Positions 35,105 through 47,756 of a stretch of 64,000 nt of DNA are shown one piece after another; position 1 is the first letter of the stretch; each line of letters opens with the position of its first letter. Both the position numbers and the translations under genes were made by a program. Below the pieces are notes generated by a model, which did not search any database, was not told the DNA's origin, and was given only the letters and a program-made list of their open reading frames with translations. The DNA comes from Datisca glomerata. Taxonomy: Eukaryota; Streptophyta; Magnoliopsida; Cucurbitales; Datiscaceae. Location: positions 893,639 through 957,638 of the forward strand of contig QANY01000156.1 of assembly GCA_003255025.1 (NCBI GenBank). Reading direction: 5' to 3'.

Positions 35105-36556
35105 TAGTTGTCAAAACAGCGATCCGAATCATAGGATTGTACGTCCTATAATTTCAAAACGATCCAAATCGAGTATAGAATCGAGATCAAGTGAGATTGT
35201 GGTGAGATCGGACCAGGATTGACAGGATCGTACCAATCCTACCAATATCTTAATTCGGGTAGTTTTATTGGGTCAACATCAAGAATAGGCTATTTTTAAG
35301 GGAAATAATAAAAAATAGCCCAAGATGAAGCAAAAATAAAAAATAGCCATCCAAATTAAAAACAAAACCAAAAATCTGTGTCAAAAACCGTCACCTACGA
35401 GCGACAACGAGATTTTGAATTTTTATCCACGAAGCTTATATAATATATACTGTATAAATAAGATATACTACAAAAATTATACTGGTATATATAATATAAA
35501 TTGTATATATTATAAATTATCAAAATCTTGAGCTATGACGCGCGTGGTGCGAAAACTTCATTCCGCGTGGAAGTCCATTTTTTTCAAAAATCGTGCAAGA
35601 GGATTTTTTTATATTTTTTATTCTTGTGACCATTTTTTATGAATTTTCTTAGAAACTGACTATTTATTATCATAACATATTTTTTTAGTTTTATCAAATT
35701 TGTCAAATGACTGGTTGTTGAAGCCCACTTCCTAAACCTACCTAAGTCCAATTCAATGTAATTGAAGCCCGCATCCTAGTTAATATGTTGTTATAAATCA
35801 AAATTATTAAATTTTTGTAATATTCTATGGGCTTTGACTCATACTTTCTCACACAAATATTTGAATTTATAAATTTTTATTTGTGTGTTTATGATATTAA
35901 GAATAAAGTGGTTTCGGTATAAACATTTTTATGAAATTTTAATTTGATAATTTCAATTTTGAGAAACCTAAGAAACTAAAATTGAATCGTATTTGTTACT
36001 GTACTGATTAGAATGCTTGAGTGAGAAATTATTTTGAGCAACTTAAAAAATTATATGTTTAGGATCAATATTGAGTTGACTATTTTGAGACATTATATAT
36101 TTCAGTCATTGATAAAATAGAGTAAAACTTATTTTCATTATTTTATTTTAATTAAAAATAGTTAATTTATTTTTTAAGGATCACGGTTATTTAATATTAT
36201 AATTATTAATATTTGATAGGATCGCACGATTCTCGATCCAATTCAGAAAATTCATCTACAAATCTGAGTAAAAAATACAATCCCGATAACCTTGATTAGA
36301 TGCATGAAAAAAATTCTATATTTCTAATCTTTTCAATTTAATTCAACACTGGAACCTCATGAACGAAACAATTACACCCAACACCATGTTCGTACGCCTT
36401 ATAAACCAGGTAGCGTGGTGCAGTTGAATTGCTCATTGCTCGGAGACCGTATTAATTCTCAATGCCACGCATTTATTAATTAAACCATTAGACCAAGAAA
36501 TACGATATTTAAAAAACTGAAAATCATAATTTCATTTATTTATTTATGATTTATAA
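35105..36556. other. AT-rich interval, no gene; possible foldback element
   Basis: GTTGTCAAAACAGCGATCCG near 35107 and the reverse complement of AATCCCGATAACCTTG near 36285 are weakly similar, and GATCC-rich stretches occur near both ends. A decayed non-autonomous DNA element is possible, but there is no target duplication to support it. Confidence 0.25.
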
Positions 36557-37559
36557 TTATAGTTTCTGAGAACATGTTCGCCTAAAGGAATGACAAACTG
36601 ACAGTTTTTTACAGGAAAGAGGAAAGTAAACTATGAATTTAAAATTTTGACAAAACACTAAAAATCTCAAAAAAAAAAGAAAAAGAAGGAAGAGAAGGCG
36701 TGGCCTGCAGATTCTGAATACGTCGGGCGGCGATAGTGTACGGAAGCGCCGAATACCGGCGAAAAGATGAGGATCCGATAGATAGGGTCGGACCATAAAC
36801 GAACTTTTTTTTTGTTTGGTTTTATTTCGCTCAATGCCTATGAACCAGGCTCCTGACACGTGCTTATATATCATTTCATCTTATCTGCTTACTTGCTCTA
36901 AATAACAAAGCAAGGTCAATTCAATATTATGCCTTTTGCGAGTTTTCGCAATGTTTATCCTTTAAATTTCAGTATTTACTCTTAAATTAAGGTTTATTGT
37001 CCATCTGAGTGTTAAAATAAGTACTAATGATTTAAACAAACATTGATGAAAACAGACGTATACGATGGGGATGGACGGAGATCTTCTGAGTTGACTTGCC
37101 AACATCGAATAATCAATTGTCATTTCATAGATGAACATATAATATTTGACTACACTATTAATTATAAAAGATTTTACATTTTTTTATTTTAAATATATAC
37201 GAATCGTGTAAATTTAATTGGACAGTTCATATCCAACTTCACATATGTCCAGCGATAGCATAATATCTAGATTCATCAGAATGAGTCATGCTATTATAAC
37301 AATATGATATCAATGTTGGGATCTATTATTATATCACTCCATAAAAATCTCACATAAAAAATCTAAAGGTAGATCATCTTTCAATATCCATACATGTACA
37401 ATATTGAAGATATTTCACTGAGGTAAGTCCTATGGAGGGGAATTTTACATTTATTATCATCAAGTGTAATTATTGCGAGCAAATTAACATCCATCAAAAT
37501 CTTGGCGGAACATGCAGTTTGATGATGTATTATAATAAGCGTCAAGAAATTTTTAACAA

Positions 37560-37795
37560 GTTTCCCTAAAAATTAAAGTTGAATATTGAATGATTGTTTA
37601 TGTTTCTTATTTTGTTACTGTATTGTGTTCTAGTGTTAGGCTGTAGCCTCTCAGTAGTGTAGTGTACTGTAACCCTACATTAGTTTGGAGTTGATTGGCT
37701 AGCTATATCGTGTTGTGTTTGTATTTTTATGTCTTGTTCTTAGAGTATGCCCTTAGTATATTCTTCTTGGTTGAATAAAACATTCATTTAACCAA
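37560..37795 (+). mobile_element. Possible LINE-type 3' end
   Basis: T/G-rich non-coding sequence ends TTGGTTGAATAAAACATTCATTTAACCAAAAA, similar in style to the 3' end at 39.4 kb. No target duplication is evident. Confidence 0.25.
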
Positions 37796-38008
37796 AAATA
37801 TTATCTCTTTTATTTTATTTATACATTCCTTTTAATATATGTTTCTTGCAACTTAAAGTCTCCAAATATATATTTTACTATATTAAAAAACTTAACAAAG
37901 ATATAGCAAATAAAAAATTAGGTGTGAGAAAATAAAAATCGAATAAACTTATTTTAGATTAAGACCATGATCATTGAGTGGTGAGAAGGTGAAATTTTTT
38001 ATCCTACT

Positions 38009-38012
<4 letters not shown>

Positions 38013-38040
<28 letters not shown>
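38013..38040. repeat. (AT)n microsatellite
   Basis: Uninterrupted alternating A and T. Confidence 0.9.
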
Positions 38041-38399
38041 TGAATTAGATACAGCTATTTATAAAATATATTCTATAAAAATTTGGGTGAAGGATAATAA
38101 AAGTGAAATAAACTTGTATTAGATAAAGACCATAACGGTTGAATGTTAATAAGCTAAAAATTAATAAATACTTATTTTATTCTCTTATATATATATATTG
38201 AATTAAATACATATTTTTTTAGAATATATTATATAAAGAATGGCAAAATATCTTGAAAGATAATAAAAATATATTATAAGTTATTATAAATAATATTTTA
38301 AAAGAGATTGTTTTGATCTAGTAATAAAAAGTGTCTTTATTGAGAGGTTGATGTTGAGTTTCAAACTTCATATGTTACAATTCATTAATTTTTGACAAT

Positions 38400-38556
38400 A
38401 AGGTAGGTAGTTAACGGGACGGTCCAGTTCATGACAGGCATGGAATCCGATCTTATCCGTACTAATTATGTACAATCCGATCTCGGACGGGTTTCATTTT
38501 TAACGGGCCGGTTTAGCACGTTTTACGGGTCAGACCAGCCCATTTACCACCTCTAA
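38400..38556. mobile_element. hAT-like MITE
   Basis: A GC-rich island in AT-rich DNA. Its ends GGTAGGTAGTTAACGGGACGG and (inverted) AGAGGTGGTAAATGGGCTGG are imperfect inverted repeats of the kind found on plant hAT-derived MITEs (RGAGGTGGYAAANGGGC). The expected 8-bp duplication could not be confirmed. Confidence 0.4.
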
Positions 38557-38920
38557 AAGAAAGACAATCATTGTTGAAAGAGTGTTAACTCTCCCTGATG
38601 TAAATGTTCCTTTCAAGTTTTTCAATAATATTATGATTAGTTAAAAAAAAGATCTGCTATTTGCTAAACATAATGATAAACGGCCATACAACAATTTCAC
38701 CCCTTCAAATAGATTGAAGGCCATAAATACTAACCTTTCAAGCAATCAGATTTTTGGCCATTTTGCTAATTACAGTTTTAAGTCTATTACTCTCCTAATC
38801 GATCCAATGTTCCCATTCTCTTATATATATTAGTTAAATTACACGTGCAGTGCATGTAATATGTACGTTTTTATTATTTGATTATTTCTTATATATTATT
38901 TGTTCATTAAAATAAAAAAC

Positions 38921-39494
38921 ATGTCTGTCTGTGCCATTTTGCCTCTGCTACTGAACCTCGATGGAGCTTGAGGTCCGGACTCAGCTCTGACTATGTCTCT
39001 CCTCTGAGATGGTCTTCTAGATCTGTGTTATGGTTATTGTACTGGTGGTCTAAACTCTGCTAGTTGAGGTTGTATCTAGCCAGTTTGAAGGGTCCCGGCC
39101 TGGTCACTCGATTAGTTTTATTTTTGTGTTATCAATCTTTCTACTATTCTTGGTTTTGTGTTTGCCTACTTCGGGGTGTAGGTTAGTCTGTCTGTGTTTT
39201 TGGTGTCCTCCTGAGGTGTTTAGCTAGGTGATGGACCGTGTTGGTTTGATGGTTGGTTGTTGTGCTGTGTTGCGGTCAGGGTATTTTTTCCTTAATTTAG
39301 TTAGGTTTGTGATTTATGTGCTGTATCTATTTTGCGGTAATCTTATAATTAGTTGCTCCTTGTTTTGCAGTATAGTGTATTTTAATTGTCTATCTAGATT
39401 TGAGCCTTAGCATTATACTGCTCGTTGTATACATGAGGTATGCCCCATGTATAAGTGTAATCTTTTGGTTAATATATTTACCTTTTGACCAAAA
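38921..39494 (+). mobile_element. 5'-truncated LINE 3' end
   Basis: A non-coding, T/G-rich tail in the style of plant L1 3' ends, finishing AATATATTTACCTTTTGACC and an A-rich tract. It is flanked by a 12-bp identical sequence, AAAATAAAAAAC (38909-38920 and 39495-39506), suited to target-primed insertion. The duplication is itself A-rich, so chance contributes. Confidence 0.5.
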
Positions 39495-39506
39495 AAAATA
39501 AAAAAC

Positions 39507-42160
39507 TTTGAATAAGATAGATTCGTTAGTAAATAAAATTAGAAAACTATAATTATAACTTTTATACTTTTCATAAGTCTTACTCACCAAAATATTTTTA
39601 ATTAAGTTAGTTATGCTAGAAGAACATCTTCTATATATTTTTTAGTTAGATTATTTTAGTATATTATTTATTTGATCTCTATTGATAAATAAACTAAAAA
39701 TATGTTTTACTTTTTATTGATTATTAATTGAATTTTTCAGATATATCTTAATGAGAAATAACTTAATGTATTTTCATGTTTAAAAATAAAAAATAAAAAA
39801 TGTACTCAAGAGATACATTATTTTGAGAAATAAGAAAAGAAGAAAATTATCATTAATGGTGCACCATTAATAGACTCAAGTGTAATTTTAGAATTATAAA
39901 ATAAGGAGTGAACAAAATGGTCTAAAAATTATTTTCATTTTCATCTCACTTTTAATATATTAAAGATTAAAGATTAAGATAAGAAAAATAATTAGTTATA
40001 GATATATAGATTTTTATTCCTTCCGCTCAATAAAATTTTATTTTTCATTTTTATTTATAAATTTCATTAGATTAGTACACACATAAAATGACAATAAAAC
40101 AATGTTAATTAAAAATATATTAGGTTAATTTAAGACTTTTTTCTTCTTATAATTAGCCTTTTAAGATTTACACATAAACATGACAATAAATAAATCTTAA
40201 CTAATTGAGACTTATTTTTTTCTTATAATTACTCTTTTTAAGATTTTAAATTGAAAATGAGAAGAAAATATCTTTAAAGATGATATTCAAACAAAGTAGT
40301 TAAAAAGACTTCCATATGAACAATTGAGATAATAAATATAATTAAAAAAACTTTTTATATGAAATTTAAAAAATAATTAGGGATAATATTATCAAAAAAT
40401 ATTTCTCCAACTTCTCTACTTTTATATATACTAGTTGAAACTTACGTGCTTGCACATATTTAAGCATATTAACATATATAAACAAATCAATTGACATAAT
40501 ATGTGAAACTTCAGTATTTAGCAATCAAATGCTAGTAGTTTATATTCAATTCTCCATTGAACCAAAAGAAGTTCATGTTGGAAAGAAACATTTGTTCGAT
40601 AAGTAAATTATCAAATTTTGTGTAAAGTAAAACTCTCAAATATAATTGATAACCTTTTTTAGAAAATATTTTGTAAGGGGATTTTTTTTTGCCATTTTCA
40701 CACCATTATATAGCATAATTAAATATAATATTCTTTATCGTAATTATAACATTTTAGCAGAGAATTCCATCTTCTCAAAGAAATTTTCAGTTTTCTTTTT
40801 GATCTGTCGTTGTATATACTCAACAACATTTTTTTGTATCGATCAACATATAATTTTACAATAACACAATGTAAACCCATCCAGTTATATAAAAATATCA
40901 ATGAGCTAAAACGACTTCATGCTAAGTAAATAGGTTTTAGAGGGATAAAGAACCAATTCCAAGTTTGCATGTAAAACTATTTTGTTATAAAATTTCCTTT
41001 GTTCTTGAAAAAGTAGTTTTGAAGATTTTACCTTTAAAATTTAGTGTCTTATTACTTACTTCTATAAGATTCTTCTAAACCTAATAAATATTGTAAAAAT
41101 TGAAGTTATCACTTCAAGCATAAAATGAAACATACATTCACAACAATCAAAAATTAATTTGTTATTGCATATATGCTAGCGTGATCTTTCTCTCTCATAA
41201 GAAATTATTCAGCCATAATAGATCCAAACTAATCCAAATCGTCATGTTGTTTTTCTTTGGTAAAAAAAATATTCACGCTCCTATATATACATGACTTGAT
41301 AATTAGAGTGAGGATAATGCTTCAACTATTCAAAGTTACCAATTGTTTGGTTTTCCCCACTAACCTTGATCTCTTAAAAGGCATGTACCTAAAAATCTAA
41401 AATATGCTATCTGATTTGCTACTTCCCAAATACTCATTCTCCGAATCAAGGCCATTTCACCAACCAATGGTTTGAAAATTCCTCTTTTCTAATCTGACTA
41501 TACTTCACATAGTCACTGTTGTTGAAAACTAATCTATACACATGCATTAATCATTAATTAAACTTATCATGTATCGAAAATACAGAAATATTCATTTCAA
41601 GCATAATTTTGCACTAAAAAATTAAGTATAATTTGTTAAAAACCATACCAAACCAAAAGATGTCAAGGGTATTAAACATAAGAAAACCCAACTAATTGGT
41701 GTGAACACTCCAGATTCTCATAGCAAGAGTATTAAACATAATTCTTTACGATTAGAATATTAATTAGATAGAGTATTAAAATCAAGAATATGAGTTGTTT
41801 CAGAATTCAAAAATTTCTCCCGGATAAGCTCATTATTAAGTTGTTATAGATTATAGATAATAAATATATTTACACATACACACATTTAAAGTCTTACACG
41901 CTTTGAGAGAGAAGAGGCTTGGATCTCAAGCTTTTTTTTTTGAAACTTTGAATCTAGGCTTTGAAAGTTTATATGATATATACATAATATATTCAATATA
42001 GAGTATATTACATATATAGTAGATATCATATTTACATTATATGTTTTACAAAATTTATGGTGCTTTAATTATAATTATGATGTGTATTCAGTATATGTAT
42101 TATATATTTTTAATTAGTATATTTATATATTAAGATTTGATTAAAATAAGAATCTTAGAT
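39507..42160. other. AT-rich DNA; no gene seen; Helitron-like end at 40431
   Basis: Stops are dense in every frame. On the minus strand GTGCAAGCAC followed by GTAAGTTTCAACTAG and T (end at 40431) has the hairpin-plus-CTAG layout of a Helitron 3' end. A similar arrangement ends at 38830 (CTAA). A weak duplication of about 90 bp lies at 40076-40245. Confidence 0.35.
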
Positions 42161-42916
42161 GTTGTTGATGTCGATAATCTCACTAGTACACGTGCTCTCC
42201 TCTTGCAGCTGAAAATCTGCAAAACATAAACAAAGAACTCAAAGAACGAGGGGAACCATGGGGTGATCCTAACCTAAGGGTCTCCGATGCTTAAGTCGAT
42301 AATCTGATAGAATTTTGGTAGAGTTTTCCTAAAGGGAGAATGAATTATCTTCCTTTCGGAGTAGCTAGAGGTATTTATACCTAAAATCTAATGGAGGGAA
42401 GCGTGTAGGAGAAGCCTAAGCGATGTGACATCTGACCCCCATCACCGGTCGTAGGTGGCATTTAATGTTGGTGTCCCCCCAAACTGACATAAAGGGGGGG
42501 TTGAGGTGATTTGAGAGAGACCCATCTGACACGGAAGGCGGTGACTGGACGGCTTAGTCAGGGGGCGAATGAATGAGCCACCTCAATACTTACTTTTGGC
42601 ATCTAATGATAGTGCTGATGTCTGATGCTTATCTAGACGTTTATATCTTGGGCAAATATTCCTTGCTCCTTATGAGCTCTGCTCTATCTGGCCTGCCTTT
42701 GTTGCAGGTTGGTGTGGTCAATAGTAGAGCACCTAATCGATTTGTCGAAACTCGGTTGACTTCCCATACGGCAGGATGTAGTGGTGTTGGGACACGCATG
42801 CTTATCTTGTTGCTCTCCATGAAATACCCATGACAGTTACCTCTAGTCGAGGACTCTACATCGGTCTTGCCCGCCCAGGTCTGAGGACTTCTATGTTCTT
42901 ACTTGAGCATGTGTCA
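42161..42916 (-). repeat. 3' LTR of a Tat-type gypsy element
   Basis: Minus-strand LTR of about 750 bp, starting TGACACATGCTCAAG (ends at 42916 on the plus strand). It contains AGGTATAAATACC (about 42364-42376) as the core promoter. It shares CCTAAGGGTCTCCGATGC with the LTR at 16.6-17.3 kb. A polypurine tract GAGTGGGGGAAAG (minus, about 43004-43016) lies to its right, where the internal DNA should end, so the true LTR edge may extend to about 43000. Confidence 0.55.
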
Positions 42917-43219
42917 TGTTAGAGTACTCACAATGGCAAGTCCTAAATGCTCAAATGCCCTTCGAGACGAAGTTTCCCATGTTTATTGAAATTCAAAACT
43001 TTCCCCCACTCGAGAGTGGTGGCAATGATGGCGCGTTAAGGCGTGTAAAAAGGAGGGGTGATCGTCATACGACTCCTTCTATTAAAGCATCACTTGTCAC
43101 ATCAATAGGCACGTGGATGACGTTTGGTTTCCCAAGCTTGTCTCATTGGCTCGCCAACCGGTGGCTTCCTAATGCGCTGGATGTCCTCCACGATTCTGAT
43201 TGTTGCTTGCCTTGAAGCC

Positions 43220-43226
43220 TATAAAT
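43220..43226 (+). promoter_or_regulatory. TATA box facing the antisense gene
   Basis: TATAAAT in the context GAAGCCTATAAATGAGTGG on the plus strand, 270-350 bp before the antisense gene's start codon. It points opposite to the retroelement's own transcription. Confidence 0.55.
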
Positions 43227-43487
43227 GAGTGGTTTACTTCTACATTTGCCTACCTAAGAGAGGTGAGGCCCTTGCCAACTCTCATTCTTACCCCCAATCC
43301 TCCCTTATTGTAAGAACAAAAGTTTCCCTCTCCCTAATTGCCTCTTCGCTGTGAGCACTCCCTTTAAACTTTTTTCTCTAATATTCATCGGTCAGGTCCG
43401 CGTCTTCCTTTACGTCGACTATTTAAACAACGTACCTTAAGGTAGCCGATTTGCATTTTCTAGCAATTTCCTCACCATTACTGAATC

Positions 43488-45900
43488 ATGTGTGGTGAGT
43501 TCTTTCTTCTACGTTTCTCCCTCGGTTTCCTATTTTCTCAGGGTTTTAGGGATTTAGAAAGTTTTGTTGGCCATATGGATTCGGACACGCCGATCGACGT
43601 TGCTAGTTCTCGTGTTGACTTTGAGTACCATGCGAGACTGAACTGGAGTGCCAACTGTTGGAGGGCTGATGACTACCCTTCTTCCCTGACTAAGAAGGAC
43701 CTGACTGCCATCTGGAGGACGTACGATCTTTCAAATTACATCCTCCTAAGGCTACAGGAGGCGGGCGATAGAATTAATGCCTCATGGCACGGATGGACTG
43801 AGTTGTACCTGGCAGCCCTAGAATGTGGGCTGCGACTTCCCCTACACCCTTTCCTTAAAAAATGGCTCTCTTCAATAGGGATAGCTCTGGGCTAACTCCA
43901 AGCTAACTCTTGGAGAGCTCTAGTGCGATGTTAGGTCTTATGGAAGCTTTATTTTGGCAAGGACTTCACGCTGGAGGAGTTCGACTTCCTGTTTCAATTG
44001 GAGTCTCCTCCTAAGAAATAGAGTGAAGGGGCTTATCCTCGGGATCTGGGTTGATACTACATCAGTGGTAGGACCGGAGGTATGAGAGGTCTTATGAACG
44101 ACATCCCCTCTTGGTATAAGGAGTGGAAAGGCAATTAGTTCATGATCTTTATGTCCTGGGAATCTCGTCCTAGGGACATGGGGCTCATGAACCTAATGCC
44201 TCAGGTTTTTGGGACAGTAGATGAGACCTTGGTTTAGAGGTACAGAGCTAACTTTCCTTTTTCCTTGCGTAGTGGGGAGACAAAAAACAAAAGGACTTTC
44301 AGCCCACTCTCAGGATCCTCAACATTGTCGAACTCCCCGTAGACCAACGAGCCTACGGTTTTCATACTTCCTTTGCGTCCTTGTTCCAAGTGGGGTTGTA
44401 TCTAGATCCCCTGTTGGACATCGTATTTGGGGCTCCTATTTAGGCCTACTTGGTAGGCTCGAGTTCAAAGAGTCTCGATTCCATCAATCTCGATATCCTT
44501 CCCTCAAATCATACAAGACGTCATTGACGTATCATTTTGCTTTCTTTTTATTTATGGTCTTACTGTTGTTGCTTTATTTCTTGTAGAAATGGTTGAGATT
44601 CTCCTTCCTTGAACAAGCCTCGGGTGGAGCTCGGGGGTGTCAAGGCACAGTAGATGGATGCCATTCGTTCCAAAAAGATGGGGAAGTTAAAGGAGGGGAA
44701 GGTCTCCCTTGTGTCTCCTCCTTCTACTCTTCCTCAAAGAGTGTTGGGGACGTTACAACCATCTCCACCTCCTCCCTCGTCCTCCACTCCTGCCTTTTCA
44801 CCAAATACTAGTGTTGACCGCGCAATTCCTAAGGGCTTATCATAATCATTCCAGCTAGCTTCTCAGTCTCGGGTGAGATAATCATTTTAAAGTCGAGGAG
44901 TCTTCATCTCGACTCCGCGGGTTTATTCATCTCGGTTCTTATCAGCTGGGCGAAGGATTGCGATCCTCGGGACCGCTGCCAAGGTAAGGTAGGGAGGCTG
45001 TTGGAATGGTGGTCCAAGCATGCAGATTCTGAGAAGGGGACTCGCCTTCTCGAGCTGCTTGAGGCAGAGTTTGCTTATGCCTTTAAACGACATGCTTTCG
45101 ACATAAGTACTATCTTTTTCTTTTCCTTTTTTCCTTCTTGTCATTTCCTTATATGTTTGGTGTTACTCATAGGTTCTTGCAGTGATGTTATCCCATTTTG
45201 ATCGTTGTAGGGTTGCAGTGCTTGTGGTGGCTGAGGCTACTTTGAAGTATGGGGTCATGCTTGCAGACGTGTTCTGGAGGTTCGATTCCTTCCATCAAGC
45301 TAACGGAAAGTTGATGGAGGGGATCTGGGAGCTCCGCGTTATTATGGGGAGGTCGGCGGGTCTCACGGATGGGTTAGCTCAGGCTAGGGTGGAGGCCTCT
45401 CGAGCTCAAGAAATCCGTCGGGATCTAGAGGCCGGACTGTCTAATTATGATAATCTTAACATGAACCTTTGACAACAAGAGAATATCCTGTTAGAGAAGT
45501 CTTGGCTTAAAGATGAGAAGCTTGCTTGGGAGATGCATGCCTAATCTCTGGAAGATTGTTGGGAGAGAGAGATTGCTCAGAAATTGAGCTCGACAGAGAC
45601 TGCTTTGTAGAAGAATCGATCGATGGTTTGAAAGGCATGTGAAGTGTATATAGGACTTTAAAGAGTCTAATAAGTTCAAGGTTGCTCTACTCTTAGAGTT
45701 CTCTATGTGTTATGATAGCCGCCGAGATGAGATCGTTGAGACTCATTCTGAGTGGGACCTGAGCTTTCTTAGTTGTCCTCCAGAATCTTCGCCTCATCCT
45801 CAGAGTCTTGATTCTGAGCTAAGAAATCTCATCCTTCCTCTTCTGCGATCCCCAACCTTCTGGTCTCGAAAGCTACTCCGATCGTTCTAAATGCGGGGAT
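43488..45900 (+). pseudogene. Antisense extra gene of the Tat-type element
   Basis: A decayed, probably spliced gene on the strand opposite to the element's pol. The first open part (ATG at 43488 or, better placed, 43575) contains WTELYLAALECGLRLPLHP and ends after SSIGIALG. Past a frameshift NSWRALVRC and LEEFDFLFQLESPPKK follow. This is the layout of the plant 'putative gypsy type transposon' domain (GLxLPxHPF...QLxPNSWRxLVxFxVLW...LEEF). Then come RGLMNDIPSWYKEWK and MGLMNLMPQVFGTV (44080-44220). After probable introns (acceptors near 44586 and 45181), an alanine- and glutamate-rich region predicts a coiled coil (45182-45472, LAQARVEASRAQEIRRDLEA). Function in the element is unknown. Stops near 43893, 43942 and 44021 show that it is inactive. 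Confidence 0.7.
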
Positions 45901-46479
45901 CTCCTTCTGTACCTTTGGGTCAAATTATGGAGGAGATTTATCCCCCGCGCCAGAGCTTGCTTCAGTTGTCATTAGCACTTCTAAAGCCCCCATAACCATC
46001 TAGTTTGTTTTTCTTTTCCTTGTATTTTTTCCTTTCTTTCTATTTGTAATCTTTCTTTTTCATTAATGATAATACATTTTCTTTAATAGCTATGTCTCTT
46101 CCCTTGATTTGGTTATGCCCTCATTCATTACTTGTATGTTATAACATTTAACCTAGACTCACAGTCTCAAGCTTTGAATGAACCTTAAGTAATAAACTTG
46201 ATCCTTAAATAATTGAATCCTTAAGTAAATGAAGCTTCACTTCCCCCGAGTTTTAACTTCATCTAGGTGAAACTTTAATCTTTTCTTCATCATTTTTTGT
46301 TGTGAATGTCCTAAGTAATAATGTATGTTGACTTGAGTCATGGAGTTATCATTATTGCTTCTTGATGGGTTGCCCACTTTGAAAGAGGTCAGATCATACA
46401 ATTCTGCCGTAATGTTGAAAAAAATTCGGGCGATGCCCCATGTGGGAGGTCTATTTGGGCGAACCTGCTTCAAACTGGG

Positions 46480-46700
46480 AGTTTCACTTTTACCTTTGGC
46501 ATTTAGCCAAACATCTTTACTCTGGCTAAAGCCTTTTTTTCCGTCTAGCTAGCTAGAGTGCAAGTCAGGCTTCACTTTTTTCCTTTGACGTCTAGCTACA
46601 CATTTCTGCTTAAGCTAGAGTCCATTTTCCCGTCTAGCTAGCTAGAGTACAAGCCAGCCTTCAATTTTTTCATTTGACGTCTCTGTCCCTTGGGAGAAAA
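46480..46700. repeat. Tandem repeats of the Tat element, 2-3 units of about 85 bp
   Basis: TTTGACGTCTAGCTACACATTTCTGC and CCGTCTAGCTAGCTAGAGT recur. They resemble the units at 14.5-15.4 kb (TTTGATGTCTAGCCAGGCGT, CTCTGGCTAGA). They lie between the pol relic and the antisense gene. Confidence 0.75.
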
Positions 46701-46739
46701 CAGCCTTGGTATTTAATACTCGATCTTCTTTTCTGGTAA

Positions 46740-47520
46740 TAGATCTTCAGGTTCTCTGCATCTCAAGGATGTGCCAGCGCCCTTCCTTCTATGTCATGTA
46801 TTTGATAAGTCCATAGCCGTACTACCTCTATTACCGATTAAGGTACTTCCCAATTATGCTTAAGGGCTCCTACTTCCGTGTGACTTCTTTCATAGGTTGT
46901 CTTGGTCCCGTAATTCTTCCAGATCATCTAGGTTGTGCCTTAGTTGAAGTATGTTCTGCTCTAGGTCATATTGCTAGACTCTGGGGGTGGGTAACCTAAT
47001 TTTCACCGAATGACGGCCTTCGTGCCAAAGGCCAGTCTGTAAGGGGTTTTCCATATCATTGTTCTGCTCACGTCTCTATAAGCCCAAAGGAAGTTTGGGA
47101 GCTCCTCTACCTATAACCATTTCCTTCTTTCTAGCATGGTCTTGAGATTATGTTTGATGGTTTTGTTGACAGCTTCTACTTGTTCATTGGACTGTGGGTG
47201 GGCTGGGGAACTCATGTAGCTTTTCAAGGTAGAGAGAGCTTCCTAACACTCCTTGGTCCATTTGAATGACGTATTCTTCCCCATAATTTTGAAGAAGGGG
47301 AGTCATTTGTCTGTAGCTTGGGGGATCAAACGATTGAGCACGACCACCCACCCGGTGAGGCATTAGACCTCATTGATGCTGCTCGAGGGTTCCATCTCGA
47401 GCAAGCTCTTATCTTGTTGAGGTTGGCTTCAATCCCTCTCTAATAGACCATAAAACCCAAGAACTTTCATGTGCTGACTCGAAAAGCGCATTTTGAGGGG
47501 TTCAATTTGAAGTTCTAAAA
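46740..47520 (-). pseudogene. Gypsy pol relic: RT end fused to integrase end
   Basis: The minus strand reads KCAFRVST (47490), a stop, KFLGFMV, then with a frameshift LLEMEPSSSINEV, LNRLIPQATDK and NTSFKWTKEC. This is the end of a plant gypsy RT and the start of RNase H. At LSTLKSYMSSP (about 47205) the frame jumps to AHPQSNEQVEAVNKTIKHNL and EELPNFLWAYRDVSRT, then YRLAFGTKAVI. That is the integrase carboxy third (normally PQSNGQxEAVNKxIK...LPxVLWAYRTTPRT). The deletion removes RNase H and the integrase catalytic core and may have used a shared SSPA/SPA stretch. Several stops occur. Sequence order with respect to the LTR and antisense gene fits a Tat-lineage element. Confidence 0.85.
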
Positions 47521-47756
47521 GGACACTTACATTCATCTTAATAAAAGATAAAATATGACACTCTTGTCTAGAACTTGAAAATGGAGAAATTTGAGAAAAT
47601 AAAAACAAGAAAACATCAATGAGAAATTATAAAAAGATAGGACTGATGTTAAAAAATAAAAAATAACAAAATCAGAAATGAAGTACAATTTGAAGTTCTA
47701 AAAGGAAAACTACCTTAAATATAATAATATTAATATTAATTAACGTAAAATAACCA

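Noticed and set aside
36557..36874. 105-codon minus-strand open frame
   Set aside because: Low-complexity Phe/Leu tract from AAAAAGAAA-type sequence, no domain, and no supporting promoter or splice signals.
42916..43215. 99-codon plus-strand open frame before the antisense gene
   Set aside because: It spans the polypurine-tract region and promoter of the antisense gene. It has no recognisable domain, and the TATA box lies downstream of it.
44221..44586. 121-codon open frame within the antisense gene
   Set aside because: It is in a different frame from the recognisable domain sequence on both sides and overlaps a probable intron.
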